From positions 4,156,001 through 4,220,000 of the forward strand of contig NZ_CP096016.1 of NCBI RefSeq assembly GCF_023650515.1: DNA of 64,000 nucleotides, in the 5' to 3' direction. How positions within the stretch are numbered: the stretch's first letter is position 1; every line of letters starts with the position of its first letter. The notes under the pieces are model-generated. The model did not search any database. It was not told the DNA's origin and saw only the letters and a list, made by a program, of their open reading frames with translations. Source of the DNA: Alkalimarinus coralli (GTDB taxonomy: Bacteria > Pseudomonadota > Gammaproteobacteria > Pseudomonadales > Oleiphilaceae). A program made the position numbers and the translations under genes. Below are positions 1 to 9,573 of the stretch, piece after piece.

Positions 1-812
1 TCAATGGTTTCGTTAAAATAAGTCTGCTTAAACTCATTAGACTGCTTGCTGAGGCCTGCAATACCCAGAAAAATAACATCGGCCTGATAAGGGGTGAGCA
101 GATCATCGACATAACCACTGCTGGCTTGAACTAGAATGTTCCCGAGAGGGTGCGCAATATGGACCACATAGCTGCCACCCTCTTTAAAGTCTGTTAAGCG
201 GGGTTGTGCCGGAAGGGGCTGGACAATATTTTCTCCGATACCTGTCACTTTGGCCATCACCGATGGGACAGGTGAATGCTTTGATTTGATCATGGTTACA
301 TTGAACTGGCCGAACTGCAGCGTTCTATTGTTATCTACCACTTCGATTTTTGCTTCTGGCAGGCCTTTCCCTCGTGCGATGTTGGCGGTTGACTCTGAGC
401 CGAATACCACGGCATTTGTCAGCTTGGCCACTTCTGGCGCATCCATTGCGTGATCATGGTGTGAGTGCACCACCATAATGCTTTCCAGTTTGTCGACTTT
501 CAGGCGCGCGAGGCTTGATTTTATTAACGGAAGATCTGACTGAATTGACCCCCATAATAGTGATTTGATATCGGGGCGCGTAAAGAACCCATCGATCATG
601 ATAGCGTTGCTTCCGTCTGAAAAAAGCAGCGTTGAAGTGCCGATAAACGTCGCGGTGAGATGGTCGGGGTTGTCAGGCGGATCCGGTGTTAACCGGTATT
701 GCTCAAACCCGATCAGAGGGTCTTTGGTATTCAGTATATAAAAGGCAGAGGCCATCATGATGATGGCTAACCCACTGATAATTAATAGTAACGAGAAAAT
801 CCTGCGTATCAT
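1..812 (-). CDS. MBL-fold metallo-hydrolase (3' end outside window)
   Basis: The frame is open from an ATG at 812 to the window edge, giving 270 residues without a stop. An N-terminal hydrophobic segment (about residues 5-26) suggests a membrane anchor or signal peptide. The metal-binding motif HSHHDH lies at residues 116-121, which is the HxHxDH hallmark of the metallo-beta-lactamase superfamily. A likely AAGGA ribosome site precedes the ATG. The family includes lactonases, phosphodiesterases and other hydrolases, and the substrate cannot be read from what is here. It lies downstream of the amidase on the same strand, separated by about 155 bases. The C-terminal metal ligands may be outside the window. 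Confidence 0.85.
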   Translation of the reverse strand, partial: MIRRIFSLLLIISGLAIIMMASAFYILNTKDPLIGFEQYRLTPDPPDNPDHLTATFIGTSTLLFSDGSNAIMIDGFFTRPDIKSLLWGSIQSDLPLIKSSLARLKVDKLESIMVVHSHHDHAMDAPEVAKLTNAVVFGSESTANIARGKGLPEAKIEVVDNNRTLQFGQFNVTMIKSKHSPVPSVMAKVTGIGENIVQPLPAQPRLTDFKEGGSYVVHIAHPLGNILVQASSGYVDDLLTPYQADVIFLGIAGLSKQSNEFKQTYFNETI

Positions 813-967
813 AACCCCATCCTTGAATTGCGCCTTTTGGTGCCCTTAAATAAACTCCGTTATTGCCAGAACTAATCTTTGCTACTTTTTAGGTTTAGAT
901 TTAAATTCCTTAGTGCTCAGGCTACTTGTGTTTTATTACATGCTAAATAATCGTTCACTGGCAGCAA

Positions 968-2386
968 TCATGGCTGATGAATTTTTCGCCAGGGTTTTGC
1001 TTGTTCAATTTCATAAGCGACTTCCAATAGCGTTCTTTCACGCCCTAACCCCGCCATAAGCTGAACCGAAATAGGCAAGTTATTTTCGGTTTGTCCCATT
1101 GGCAGTGACAGTGCCGGCCCACCTGAGGTATTTGCCCAAGGAGTAAAGCTAACATATTGCATTAGCCGATTAAACAGCTCTTCAAACGGGATGTCAGGGC
1201 TAATATGCCCCAGTTTTGGCGTCGTGTGTGCCAAGACAGGGGTTAAAATAACATCATAATGGGAGAATGCTCTAGCGTAATCGTTTTGTGTCTTCCTCAG
1301 TCGATATAGGAACCAGGGCGTTTTGTGATAATTCTTCTTGTATAAGCCTGCTAACCCGACACTTAGCGCATCTAGCCTATCAGGCTTAAAGCTACGATCA
1401 ATGACGAGCTTGCCCGTTTTCTGAGTCATAAATGCCAGCATCGACCAATACAAGCTGAAATCTTCTATAAATGAGTTTGGGACTAACATTGGCATCTCTT
1501 CAACATAATGTCCCAAGTTGCTGAGTAGCGCAGAGGTCTCCTGAAGCGTCCTGAGGGTTTGCGGGTCGGTGTCGTGGCCGGTGATAGAGTGAGTAATAAC
1601 CCCGACTTTTAACCGCTTGTCTGCGGCGCCTTCGACCAGTCCAATTTCAGGTAGTCGATTGTTGCGGTAGTACTTCTCTGCTTCGGCATGAAAGTAGGCG
1701 GTATCTCGCACTGTTCGGCTGACAATACCTTCACTAATGATGTTTATAGGCAGTAGTTTGGCTTGAACCGAGTCGACATGTCGTCCTCTACTCGGTTTTA
1801 ACCCGACCAGACCGCAGCAGGCAGCGGGGATTCGGATTGACCCTCCGCCGTCATTGGCGTGTGCGACAGGGACTACACCGGCGGCTACTAACGCCGCTGC
1901 GCCTCCTGATGAGGCGCCGGTGGAGTATTCGATATTCCAGGGGTTGCGGGTTGGCGCGCTGTGCTCGGGCTCCGTTGTGGCGTTGAAGCCAAACTCCGGC
2001 AGGGTGCTTTTACCCAGCACAGTGAATCCTTGCTCAATATACTGGCGCGTGTAGGGGTCGTGCTTTTTATCAGGTTTGGCGCGAACGGCATCAGAACCAT
2101 GCTGTGTCGGTAGCCCTTTAAGCGGCCTGTTATCTTTGATAAACGTAGGAACACCGGCAAAAAAACCACTTTTCAGGGTGTTCGATGTCATTAGCGCGTT
2201 ATCAAAACAGTCGGTCGCAATGGCGTTTATATTTGGCTCGACCTTGTGCGCGCGTGCGATGGCCGCTTCGGTGACCTCTCTGGCGCTGAGTGTTTTTGAT
2301 TTTATCAAACGAGCGATCTCTACCGCATCATGATCGGCTAACGCGTCATCGCAAAATGCGTGAAAGGTGTTTTTGTTATTAGTCAC
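968..2386 (-). CDS. Amidase, 6-aminohexanoate-cyclic-dimer hydrolase (NylA)-like
   Basis: This 472-residue protein has the full amidase-signature fold. Candidate catalytic residues are Lys84 in FIKDN, the cis-Ser pair 159/160 in GASSGG, and the nucleophile Ser183 in DGGGSIRIPA. Such enzymes hydrolyse amide bonds by a Ser-cisSer-Lys mechanism. The layout around GASSGG, HANDGGGSIRIPA and GLKPSRGR resembles NylA-type cyclic-dimer hydrolases, from memory of the family, but GatA-like and other amidases are related and the true substrate is unknown. There is no signal peptide, so it should be cytoplasmic. It follows a LysR regulator and a peptide ABC importer on the same strand, which suggests hydrolysis of an imported amide or peptide. 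Confidence 0.88.
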   Translation of the reverse strand: MTNNKNTFHAFCDDALADHDAVEIARLIKSKTLSAREVTEAAIARAHKVEPNINAIATDCFDNALMTSNTLKSGFFAGVPTFIKDNRPLKGLPTQHGSDAVRAKPDKKHDPYTRQYIEQGFTVLGKSTLPEFGFNATTEPEHSAPTRNPWNIEYSTGASSGGAAALVAAGVVPVAHANDGGGSIRIPAACCGLVGLKPSRGRHVDSVQAKLLPINIISEGIVSRTVRDTAYFHAEAEKYYRNNRLPEIGLVEGAADKRLKVGVITHSITGHDTDPQTLRTLQETSALLSNLGHYVEEMPMLVPNSFIEDFSLYWSMLAFMTQKTGKLVIDRSFKPDRLDALSVGLAGLYKKNYHKTPWFLYRLRKTQNDYARAFSHYDVILTPVLAHTTPKLGHISPDIPFEELFNRLMQYVSFTPWANTSGGPALSLPMGQTENNLPISVQLMAGLGRERTLLEVAYEIEQAKPWRKIHQP

Positions 2387-2436
2387 ATTAACTCACTGTA
2401 TTAAAAGAATAGTTATCTGCTCGCTAAAGTCTGTTT

Positions 2437-3393
2437 TTAGTTAACTGATGCGGTTTTTTTACGGGCCTGCTGCTGATCTAAAAATTCAATTAAAGCGCCC
2501 CAAAAACGTTCGAGATTGGGGTTTGGGTTATTTTCGAGCGAGTAGAGCCTGACTTCAACAGGAATATCCCACTCGCCAGTTCCAGCACGCGCCATCTTGC
2601 CGTATTTCAGACTATCGTCAACCAGCCGTGAAGGCAACCAGCCGACGCCAAAGCCTTCTTTAACCATGGCTTTTACGCTGACAGAATGAAAATTCCGGTT
2701 CACTGTTTGCAGGTGTGCCGTGGGTTGCTTCTCCTGCAGGAATGATTGAATCACTGGTCGCAGTAATGAATCCTCATGGTAATCAATATAGGGGATGGGC
2801 TTTCGGCTGGAGCCCGGCAAGTTATATTTTGCGGTGTTTGAATCGATGGCGGCAGAGCAAGGGATGAGCTTTTCGTGTGCAACGGTGATATAGCGGTGAC
2901 GGTTATCGCCTTTGGTGGCAATGGGCTCGATAGCGGGGTGCCAATAACAGAGCATGAGGTCGCACTGGTTCTGCATGAGGGCATTGATGAACTGGCTGCT
3001 GTTCCAGGCCGTTGAGTTAAGGTTAAGTTCAATATCAATGCCTGCATCGTCACAGAACGGTTTCAGCCATGCCTTATAGAAATTCAAATAGAGCGTTTGG
3101 CTGGTCGCAAAACTAAGTCGATTCTGCTCTTGGCTGTGAATGTCATTACAGCGAACTTTGGTTTCTTTAAGAATCTGGGTGATTTGACGGGCGCTTTGCA
3201 GAAAGTCCCTGCCTGCGGGAGTGAGGGAGAGTGGCAGTGTGTTGCGATCAACAAGCGTGACCCCCATCTCCTCCTCCAGCATTTTGATACGTCTGCTGAA
3301 GGTGGGCTGGGTGACATTCTGCTCATCCGCCGCACGTGAAAAGTGCTGCGTGCGCGCCAAAGCTATGAAGTCCTCTAACCAGCGGATTTCCAC
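2437..3393 (-). CDS. LysR family transcriptional regulator
   Basis: A 318-residue LysR protein with the N-terminal winged helix-turn-helix (residues about 1-60, including FSRAADEQNVTQPTFSRRIKMLEEEMG) and a C-terminal ligand-binding domain of normal length. Such proteins bind DNA as tetramers and respond to a small molecule. It is co-directional with the amidase downstream (50 bases apart) and with the ABC importer upstream, not divergent as LysR genes often are. An 8-bp inverted repeat with a 20-nt spacer (3435-3470) just upstream is a candidate site for autoregulation. It may control the amidase and importer, but that is inference from position. Confidence 0.93.
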   Translation of the reverse strand: MEIRWLEDFIALARTQHFSRAADEQNVTQPTFSRRIKMLEEEMGVTLVDRNTLPLSLTPAGRDFLQSARQITQILKETKVRCNDIHSQEQNRLSFATSQTLYLNFYKAWLKPFCDDAGIDIELNLNSTAWNSSQFINALMQNQCDLMLCYWHPAIEPIATKGDNRHRYITVAHEKLIPCSAAIDSNTAKYNLPGSSRKPIPYIDYHEDSLLRPVIQSFLQEKQPTAHLQTVNRNFHSVSVKAMVKEGFGVGWLPSRLVDDSLKYGKMARAGTGEWDIPVEVRLYSLENNPNPNLERFWGALIEFLDQQQARKKTASVN

Positions 3394-3434
3394 TAAATAC
3401 CTATATTCCTGCTCTGCATATCCCTATTGAAGGG

Positions 3435-3470
3435 AGGCTAAATTATGACGTTGATACCATAGTTTAGCCT
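3435..3470. promoter_or_regulatory. Inverted repeat between importer operon and lysR
   Basis: AGGCTAAA at 3435-3442 and its exact complement TTTAGCCT at 3463-3470 are separated by 20 nt. There is no T-tract, so it reads better as a protein-binding site than as an intrinsic terminator. It lies 40-75 bases upstream of the LysR start. Confidence 0.35.
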
Positions 3471-3496
3471 ATTATGATTGAAATCCGGGTAACGTT

Positions 3497-4513
3497 CTAT
3501 AAACGCCCTTCTTCAATTGCGTGGCATGCCACCTGATGCCCGGCGTCCGTGGCAATCAACTTCGGTATTTCCTGACGGCACCGATCAGTTGCATGCTGAC
3601 AGCGACCATGGAAGACACAGCCAGTGGGCAGGTTTACCGGAGTAGGTACTTCGCCAGTTAGCTTAATATGGCTGGGTTTATTGTCTTCCAACCTTGGAAT
3701 GGCGCTGAGCAGCGCCAGGGTATATGGATGTTGAGGGTTGTTAAACAGTTGTTCCGTCGTGGTGAGTTCGCACAGGGTTCCCAAGTACATGACGGCAACA
3801 CGGGTGCCGAAGTGCTGTACCACCGAGAGGTCATGAGTAATAAACAGGTAGGTTAAGTTACGTTGTTCCTGCGCTTCCATCATCAGGTTTAACACCTGAG
3901 CCTGGATCGATACATCAAGTGCCGAAATAGGCTCGTCAGCGACGATAAATTCAGGGTCGACAGCAAGCGCACGGGCGATGCTGATGCGCTGTCGCTGACC
4001 GCCGGAAAACTCATGGGGGTAGCGCACTCCCCAGCTAGGGTCGATCCCCACCGAGAACATGACGTCAGCTACCTTGTTTTCGATATCCTGCGCGCTTAGG
4101 GTGGGGTTATGAAACTTGACGGGTTCGGCCAGTGTCTGGCTGATCGTCATTCTGGGGTTAAGCGATGCATAGGGGTTCTGAAAGATCATCTGCATCTTCT
4201 GTCGATATGGCATCAGTGCCTTGTTGGGCAGGTTATCAATGCGTTGACCCTGATAGCAGATCTGGCCTGCTGAGGGCGAAAGCAGCCCCATCACCGTGCG
4301 TGCGACGGTTGACTTACCGCAGCCGGATTCGCCTACCACGCAGAGCGCTTCGCCTTTTTCGACGGATAGCGATACGTTATTGATGGCGTGGACAAACTCC
4401 TGCTCGCGTACGAATTTTCCTCCGCGAAATTTAATCTGATCAAGAAAGCCTCCAGAGAGAGGGAAGCGCATTTCTACATTTTTGATATCGACTAATGCGT
4501 TTTCACTGCTCAT
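3497..4513 (-). CDS. Peptide ABC transporter ATP-binding protein (DppF/OppF type)
   Basis: ATPase of 338 residues with Walker A GESGCGKST at 61-69, signature FSGGQRQR, Walker B (FIVADEP) and the Cys-rich C-terminal oligopeptide/dipeptide transporter extension (GCVFHGRCQHATDRC), which marks the OppF/DppF class. It is the last gene of the importer operon, and its start overlaps the end of the DppD-like gene by 11 bases, indicating translational coupling. It energises uptake together with the partner ATPase. Substrate specificity within peptides, nickel or other solutes cannot be settled from this subunit. Confidence 0.93.
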   Translation of the reverse strand: MSSENALVDIKNVEMRFPLSGGFLDQIKFRGGKFVREQEFVHAINNVSLSVEKGEALCVVGESGCGKSTVARTVMGLLSPSAGQICYQGQRIDNLPNKALMPYRQKMQMIFQNPYASLNPRMTISQTLAEPVKFHNPTLSAQDIENKVADVMFSVGIDPSWGVRYPHEFSGGQRQRISIARALAVDPEFIVADEPISALDVSIQAQVLNLMMEAQEQRNLTYLFITHDLSVVQHFGTRVAVMYLGTLCELTTTEQLFNNPQHPYTLALLSAIPRLEDNKPSHIKLTGEVPTPVNLPTGCVFHGRCQHATDRCRQEIPKLIATDAGHQVACHAIEEGRL

Positions 4514-5531
4514 TGTTTAATCCGCCTTCTTTTTCTGCCAGCTCATCGTTACGTGTATCGGTCGATTTATTCAGTTCATCAATCAGGTGACAGGCGACCG
4601 AACAACCACCCGAGGGGCTATAGCCAGGTAGTTCTGTCCGGCATCGCTCTGTGGCATAACTGCAACGTGGGTGAAAGGCGCAGCCGCTCGGTGTGTTCTC
4701 AAGTGACGGCATATTGCCAGGAATCTGACTAAGCCGACCGCCTGGTACCGCTTGCTGCGGCAGTGCATTGATTAGCCCTTGGGTATAGGGGTGTTGAGCA
4801 TCATTGATGATCTCTTTGGTTGGCCCCATTTCGATGATCCTGCCGGCGTACATCACGATGGTTCGTTCAGTAACCTGTGATACCACACCCAGGTCGTGGG
4901 TAATTAGAATCAGTGCCAGGTTTTGGCTTTTGCACAGCTCTTGCAGCAGATCCATGATCTCGGCCTGAATGGTCACATCCAGGGCGGTGGTGGGTTCATC
5001 GGCAATGATAATATCGGGGCTCAGGAGCAGTGCTGTTGCAATGATAATCCGTTGTTTCATGCCCCCGGACAGTTCATGGGGGTACTGATCAAGGCGCTTT
5101 TCCGGCGAGGGGATATGCACAAGCTTGAGCTTTTCAAGTGCGATGCGCTTTGCTTCTGCTTTCGACATTTTAGTGTGAGTGCGCAAACACTCAATCATCT
5201 GCTCACCCACCGTCAGCACCGGATTCAGTGTCATCATCGGGTCTTGAAAGATCATACTGATTCGGTTGCCGCGAATCGTTCTTAATGCCTTATCGGATAA
5301 TTTCGACAGATCCTGGCCGTCAAACAGTATCTCGCCGCCGGTAATTTTGCCCGGACGGCTGATCAGGTTCAGAATCGAAAAGGCGGCGACTGATTTCCCA
5401 GCACCAGATTCACCTACAATACCCACTCGCTCGCCTCTATTTAGGCTGAACGATACATCTCGAAGCGCTGTTACTGCGCCCTTTCTAAGCTCAAACTTTA
5501 CTTCGAGGTTTTTAACATCTAACAGAGACAT
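4503..5531 (-). CDS. Peptide ABC transporter ATP-binding protein (DppD/OppD type)
   Basis: A 342-residue ATPase with Walker A GESGAGKS at 40-47, signature LSGGMKQR near 154, Walker B (IIIADEP) and the C-terminal Cys-containing oligo_HPY-like tail (GCAFHPRCSYATERC). The C terminus is extended and rich in Glu, Asn and Asp. It starts 4 bases after the permease stop and overlaps the second ATPase, so five importer genes are probably one transcript. Together with the DppF-like partner it forms the nucleotide-binding dimer under the two permeases. Confidence 0.93.
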   Translation of the reverse strand: MSLLDVKNLEVKFELRKGAVTALRDVSFSLNRGERVGIVGESGAGKSVAAFSILNLISRPGKITGGEILFDGQDLSKLSDKALRTIRGNRISMIFQDPMMTLNPVLTVGEQMIECLRTHTKMSKAEAKRIALEKLKLVHIPSPEKRLDQYPHELSGGMKQRIIIATALLLSPDIIIADEPTTALDVTIQAEIMDLLQELCKSQNLALILITHDLGVVSQVTERTIVMYAGRIIEMGPTKEIINDAQHPYTQGLINALPQQAVPGGRLSQIPGNMPSLENTPSGCAFHPRCSYATERCRTELPGYSPSGGCSVACHLIDELNKSTDTRNDELAEKEGGLNNEQ

Positions 5532-5534
5532 GTT

Positions 5535-6572
5535 TTACCCCTTGTATAGTTTTGGGTTAAGTACATCACGCATCCAGTCACCCAGCAGGTTAACAACCAG
5601 TACCAAAACAATAAGCACAATGCCGGGAATAACGGTGATCCACCAGGCACCTGAGAATATATATTCGAAACCACTTGAGATGAGTGACCCCAGCGATGGT
5701 TTGGAGACGGGCATGCCCAAACCCAAAAACGAAAGTGCCGCCTCAGATATGATGGCGTTGGCAATTTGCACCGTTGAGATCACCAGAATGGGAGAGAGCG
5801 TGTTTGGAAGAATATGCTTAAACATGATACGAGGTGAACCAAAACCGATCACTCGGGCAGCATCAATGTACTCTTTCTTGCGCTCAGCCAACACCGACGC
5901 CCTGATAGTTCGTGCATATTGGGGCCACTCGGCGATGCCGATCACCATAATCAGCATAAACAGCGCGAGCTGTTGATATAGCTCAGTACCGAAGGCGGCC
6001 TGAAATATGGCCAGTACAATGATCGCCACCATCATGGTCGAAAATGAGAGCTGTATATCCGCAAGACGCATCAGAAAACTGTCAATTCTGCCGCCAAAAT
6101 AGCCTGCTGACAGGCCGACAATAATGCCCAGAAATGCCTGTAGTAGCACGGCACAGATTCCGATCGTCAACGATATACGGGTTCCGTAAAGAATGGTGCT
6201 GAACAGGTCTCGACCCTGTGCATCGGTGCCCAGCATAAAACGTTCATCCCCCTCTTCTTCCCACGAAGGAGGCCGTTCAGAATCCATAATGTCGATCTGA
6301 GTCTGGTCATAAGGGTCGAAAGGCGCAATAAGCGGGGCGGCAAAACTGATGATAAGCAGCATTACAAACACGGCGAAACTTATTGAGGCAACTTTGTCGC
6401 GCTTAAAACTGTGCCAAAAATGCGAGTCTCGGAAGCGCTCCAATGCACTTGGCCTATGTTCTGGCACAAGACTGCTACCTGGAACCTGCTGCGAGTGCGT
6501 TTGCTGTGCACCATTCTGAGGTGAGCCGTTCTGAGATGAGCCGTTTTGAGGTGAACCGTTTACTTGAGTCAT
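5535..6572 (-). CDS. Peptide ABC transporter permease (DppC/OppC type)
   Basis: Inner-membrane permease of 345 residues with an N-terminal OppC domain (FVMLLIISFAAPLIAPFDPYDQT, about 66-90) and the binding-protein-dependent transport domain containing the EYIDAARVIGFGSPRIMFKHILPN coupling helix. The first 33 residues form an unusual hydrophilic tail built from NGSPQ-type repeats, encoded by 15-bp tandem repeats, ahead of the first membrane helix. The DppB-like permease ends only 3 bases upstream. It forms half of the translocation channel. Confidence 0.93.
   Translation of the reverse strand: MTQVNGSPQNGSSQNGSPQNGAQQTHSQQVPGSSLVPEHRPSALERFRDSHFWHSFKRDKVASISFAVFVMLLIISFAAPLIAPFDPYDQTQIDIMDSERPPSWEEEGDERFMLGTDAQGRDLFSTILYGTRISLTIGICAVLLQAFLGIIVGLSAGYFGGRIDSFLMRLADIQLSFSTMMVAIIVLAIFQAAFGTELYQQLALFMLIMVIGIAEWPQYARTIRASVLAERKKEYIDAARVIGFGSPRIMFKHILPNTLSPILVISTVQIANAIISEAALSFLGLGMPVSKPSLGSLISSGFEYIFSGAWWITVIPGIVLIVLVLVVNLLGDWMRDVLNPKLYKG
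6511..6570. repeat. 15-bp tandem repeat encoding the DppC N-tail
   Basis: Three 15-bp units (6511-6525, 6526-6540, 6541-6555) and a degenerate fourth (6556-6570) follow CCGTTCTGAGRTGAG. Read on the minus strand they encode in-frame NGSPQ/NGSSQ/NGSPQ pentapeptides. The unit is a multiple of three, so copy-number changes would keep the frame. Confidence 0.75.
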
Positions 6573-6575
6573 TGA

Positions 6576-7568
6576 TTACCCCTTCCCGCTCGCAAGTTTA
6601 ACCGTTGGATTAACCATTCCGTAAATCAGATCGACCAGCGTATTGGTGATCACAAAAATAGCGCCAACCACAATCAGGTAGGCAACAATAAGCGGGGTAT
6701 CAACCCGGTTGATGGCTTCGAGGAAGAGAAACCCCATCCCCGGCCATTGAAAGACTGTTTCGGTCAGTATGGTGTACGCGACCATGGTGCCAATCTGGAC
6801 GCCTCCGACAGTAATGACGGGAAGCATGGTGTTTTTAAACGCATGAACAAAGTAAATGCGATAAGGGGGAATGCCCTTGGCCCAGGCATATTTAACATAT
6901 TCCGACTGCAGCACTTCCATCATTTCGGCTCTGATCAGGCGGATAAACAACGGCATCATAATCGATGCAAGTGATATACAGGGAAGAACCAGATGAACCA
7001 AGCCGTCTTCGGTTAAAAAACCGGTGTCCCAGAAACCAAACAGGTTAACAGTTTCACCTCGACCAAAAGAGGGCATCCATCCGAGTTCGATCGAGAAAAC
7101 ATATATCAATCCAATAGCGGTGAGGAATACCGGAATCGAAATGCCGACGATACTGAGCCCCATGATGAATTTTGAAAACCAGCTTTCCGGTTTAATCGCG
7201 GCGTAAATCCCAAGCGGCACCGAAAACAGTACAATAATAAGTGTGGCTCCGAATACCAGCTCCAGGGTTGCGGGTAGCTTTTTCAAAATAACCTCAAGTG
7301 CGGGCTCTTTGAAAAAGTAGGAGGTGCCGAGGTCTCCCTGAATCGCTTTCCCGGCAAATCGGAAATACTGAGTCAGGAATGGGTCATTCAGGCCCATTTC
7401 GTCACGCAGTGCTTCTCGCTCGGCTTGTGATACCGATTGACCGAGCATTTCACGGAGTGGGTCGCCGAGATTGTCCTGAATTGAAAAGCTGATAAGACTG
7501 ATAATGAACATTACGATAAAGGCTTGGAATAGCCTTCGTATGAGAAATGCAAGCATAGGCACCGTCAT
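6576..7568 (-). CDS. Peptide ABC transporter permease (DppB/OppB type)
   Basis: A 330-residue permease beginning with an OppB-type helix (LAFLIRRLFQAFIVMFIISLISF) and the DNLGDPLREMLG loop, followed by about five more membrane helices and the EYVKYAWAKGIPPYRIYFVHAFKNTMLPV coupling motif. It is the partner of the DppC-like subunit, ending 3 bases before that gene. The binding protein is encoded 196 bases upstream, with a hairpin in the space between. The family imports di- and oligopeptides and related solutes. Confidence 0.93.
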   Translation of the reverse strand: MTVPMLAFLIRRLFQAFIVMFIISLISFSIQDNLGDPLREMLGQSVSQAEREALRDEMGLNDPFLTQYFRFAGKAIQGDLGTSYFFKEPALEVILKKLPATLELVFGATLIIVLFSVPLGIYAAIKPESWFSKFIMGLSIVGISIPVFLTAIGLIYVFSIELGWMPSFGRGETVNLFGFWDTGFLTEDGLVHLVLPCISLASIMMPLFIRLIRAEMMEVLQSEYVKYAWAKGIPPYRIYFVHAFKNTMLPVITVGGVQIGTMVAYTILTETVFQWPGMGFLFLEAINRVDTPLIVAYLIVVGAIFVITNTLVDLIYGMVNPTVKLASGKG

Positions 7569-7661
7569 CGCTAAGCGAGAAATATGGCTTCAACAACAGG
7601 GTCTGCTGGTTCATCTCATGATTATATGCGAATGAATACCAAGCCAGCCCTTGATTCTGTT

Positions 7662-7679
7662 GGGTGCGTTGATGCACCC
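7662..7679. promoter_or_regulatory. Intergenic hairpin between binding protein and permease genes
   Basis: GGGTGC (7662-7667) and GCACCC (7674-7679) form a 6-bp stem with a 6-nt loop in the 196-bp space after the binding-protein gene. It has no T-tract on the minus strand. Hairpins in this position often stabilise the upstream mRNA so that binding protein is made in excess over permease. That role is inferred here. Confidence 0.4.
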
Positions 7680-7764
7680 GGTACAGGTTTTAATCTGAAA
7701 ATCGTACTAGTCTGGCGGATCATACAGCCCGACCGAGCCGTATGAACCGACATTGATCAATTGG

Positions 7765-9318
7765 TTACTCTTTTATCACCAAGTCGCCCAAATATGGGAA
7801 ATCCATAACATTAAGAATCGGCTCGATATCAACACCTTTCCTGGCCGCCCAAGCAAGGTCTTGCCAGTGCAGGGGAATAAACCCGGCATCGTCATAGATG
7901 ATCTTCTCAATATTCTGCATAATTTTGGCGCGCTTTTCTGAGTTGGTCTCTGTGTTTGCTGCTGCGACTAACTTATCGACTTCAGGGTTACAGTAATTAC
8001 CGCTATTGTATTGTCCAGCGCCGGTTTTGGTGTCTGGACAGGTCGACAAGAACTCAAAGAAATTATTCGAGTCTTCCGTATCGGCGTGCCACCCAATCAT
8101 CATAATGTCTGCTGATCGGGCATCAAACTCAGGCCAGTACTGTGCTTTAGGCATTGTTTTTAAGTCGACTTTAATTTTGATTTTAGCCAGCATGGAGGTC
8201 ACCGCTTGTGCGATTTTCTCATCGTTCACATAGCGGTTATTCGGTGCCATCATGGTGATGGTAAAGCCGTTTTCATAACCCGCTTCTTTCATCAGTTGCT
8301 TCGCTTTTTTCAGATCATAGCGCGGCTTTAAGTCAGGGTTGTGTCCCAAGTAGCCTTTGGGGCTGAATTGCGCGGCTGGTGTGGCGAATCCTTTCATTAT
8401 TTTCTTGGCGATGCCTACCTGATTAACCGCATGGACAATGGCCTGGCGAACCTTTGGGTTCTTAAACTCTTTACGGCGCTCCTGATTCATTTGCAGGGTG
8501 ATAATACGGGTGCCGCTCATAGTGACCAGATTCGCATTCGGTGCTTTGTCGATGCGTTTTAAGTCTGTTGGCGGAACGGGAGCAATAAAATCTACATCAT
8601 TTGAAAGAAGCGCTGCGACGCGAGTGGGGGCTTCTTTAATCGGTGTTAATACGATTTTATCGACATTGCCTTTGCTTTGTTTGTCCCAGTAATTGCTATC
8701 CCGAGTGAATTCGACTTTTACACCCTGCTCGCGGTAGGTCACTTTATAGGGGCCGGTGCCAGAGATGTTGCGAGACGCAAATGAGTTACCATGCTTAACC
8801 ACCGCGCCCTTGGGGTTACCGTTTTCGTCGGTGCCTGAATAGAACTTGCTGTCCATCGGAAACAAATAGGTTGCGTTGTTCAGTACCAGTGGAAAAGGTT
8901 CGTTGGTTACCAAGTCAACGGTATATTCATCAACCGCTTTGGCCTCTTTAAATGGCGAAAAAACAGCCTTGAAGTCTGGCGACTCTCTCAAACGGTCAAA
9001 TGTCCAAACCACATCAGCAGCAGTCATGGTGTTGCCACTATGGAATTTGATGCCTTTGCGAAGGTGAAAGCGCACGGTCAGGTCATCAATGCGCTCCCAC
9101 TTTTCAGCCAGACGAGGCTCAAAACTAAAATCTTTAGTCCATCTCACAAGCGGGTCAAATATCATATGGGAGAGCTGAAGTGTCCCCCCTGATAGCTGCT
9201 CATGAGGATCCATGGAAACCGGGTCTGCGTCATAAGCCATTTTTAGCGTAGCAGCCTGGGATGTAGCGACCCCGGAAGCAAGTGCTATCCCCGCCAGGAG
9301 TGAGATGGTCTTTTTCAT
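7765..9318 (-). CDS. Peptide ABC transporter periplasmic substrate-binding protein (DppA type)
   Basis: SBP_bac_5 family protein of 517 residues. The start at 9318 is chosen because it gives a clean signal peptide (MKKTISLLAGIALASG ending near SQAA) and has AAAGG about 9 bases upstream; a longer reading from 9396 would place 26 polar residues before the signal. The mature part opens with the family pattern LKMAYDADPVSMDPH and keeps the WERIDDLTVRFHLRKGIKFHSG segment. It delivers ligand to the permease pair encoded downstream. The next gene on the left, after the importer, is LysR then an amidase. Confidence 0.92.
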   Translation of the reverse strand: MKKTISLLAGIALASGVATSQAATLKMAYDADPVSMDPHEQLSGGTLQLSHMIFDPLVRWTKDFSFEPRLAEKWERIDDLTVRFHLRKGIKFHSGNTMTAADVVWTFDRLRESPDFKAVFSPFKEAKAVDEYTVDLVTNEPFPLVLNNATYLFPMDSKFYSGTDENGNPKGAVVKHGNSFASRNISGTGPYKVTYREQGVKVEFTRDSNYWDKQSKGNVDKIVLTPIKEAPTRVAALLSNDVDFIAPVPPTDLKRIDKAPNANLVTMSGTRIITLQMNQERRKEFKNPKVRQAIVHAVNQVGIAKKIMKGFATPAAQFSPKGYLGHNPDLKPRYDLKKAKQLMKEAGYENGFTITMMAPNNRYVNDEKIAQAVTSMLAKIKIKVDLKTMPKAQYWPEFDARSADIMMIGWHADTEDSNNFFEFLSTCPDTKTGAGQYNSGNYCNPEVDKLVAAANTETNSEKRAKIMQNIEKIIYDDAGFIPLHWQDLAWAARKGVDIEPILNVMDFPYLGDLVIKE

Positions 9319-9573
9319 AGTTTTTACCTTTATAATTATGGGTCGTCTGGATTTAGGCGTTCCTTTTTCCATGACGAAGATAGTCGGTTGAGACAAACCA
9401 TTATTAGCCTAGCGAAAGTCATAGTGATCACCAATCGAAATTCTGAGATGGCTCATAGAGGATATGCATAACCTTATTTTATTTGTTGAATAGGTTAATC
9501 AAAAAATATCGTGGGCTTGATCTATCCCATTTAATAAACTTAATCCATGGTGCAGAATGGCCTGATCTTTTAT

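Noticed and set aside
5266-5976. 236-residue plus-strand open frame
   Set aside because: It lies antisense to the DppD and DppC genes, has no family pattern, and the minus-strand genes are clearly conserved.
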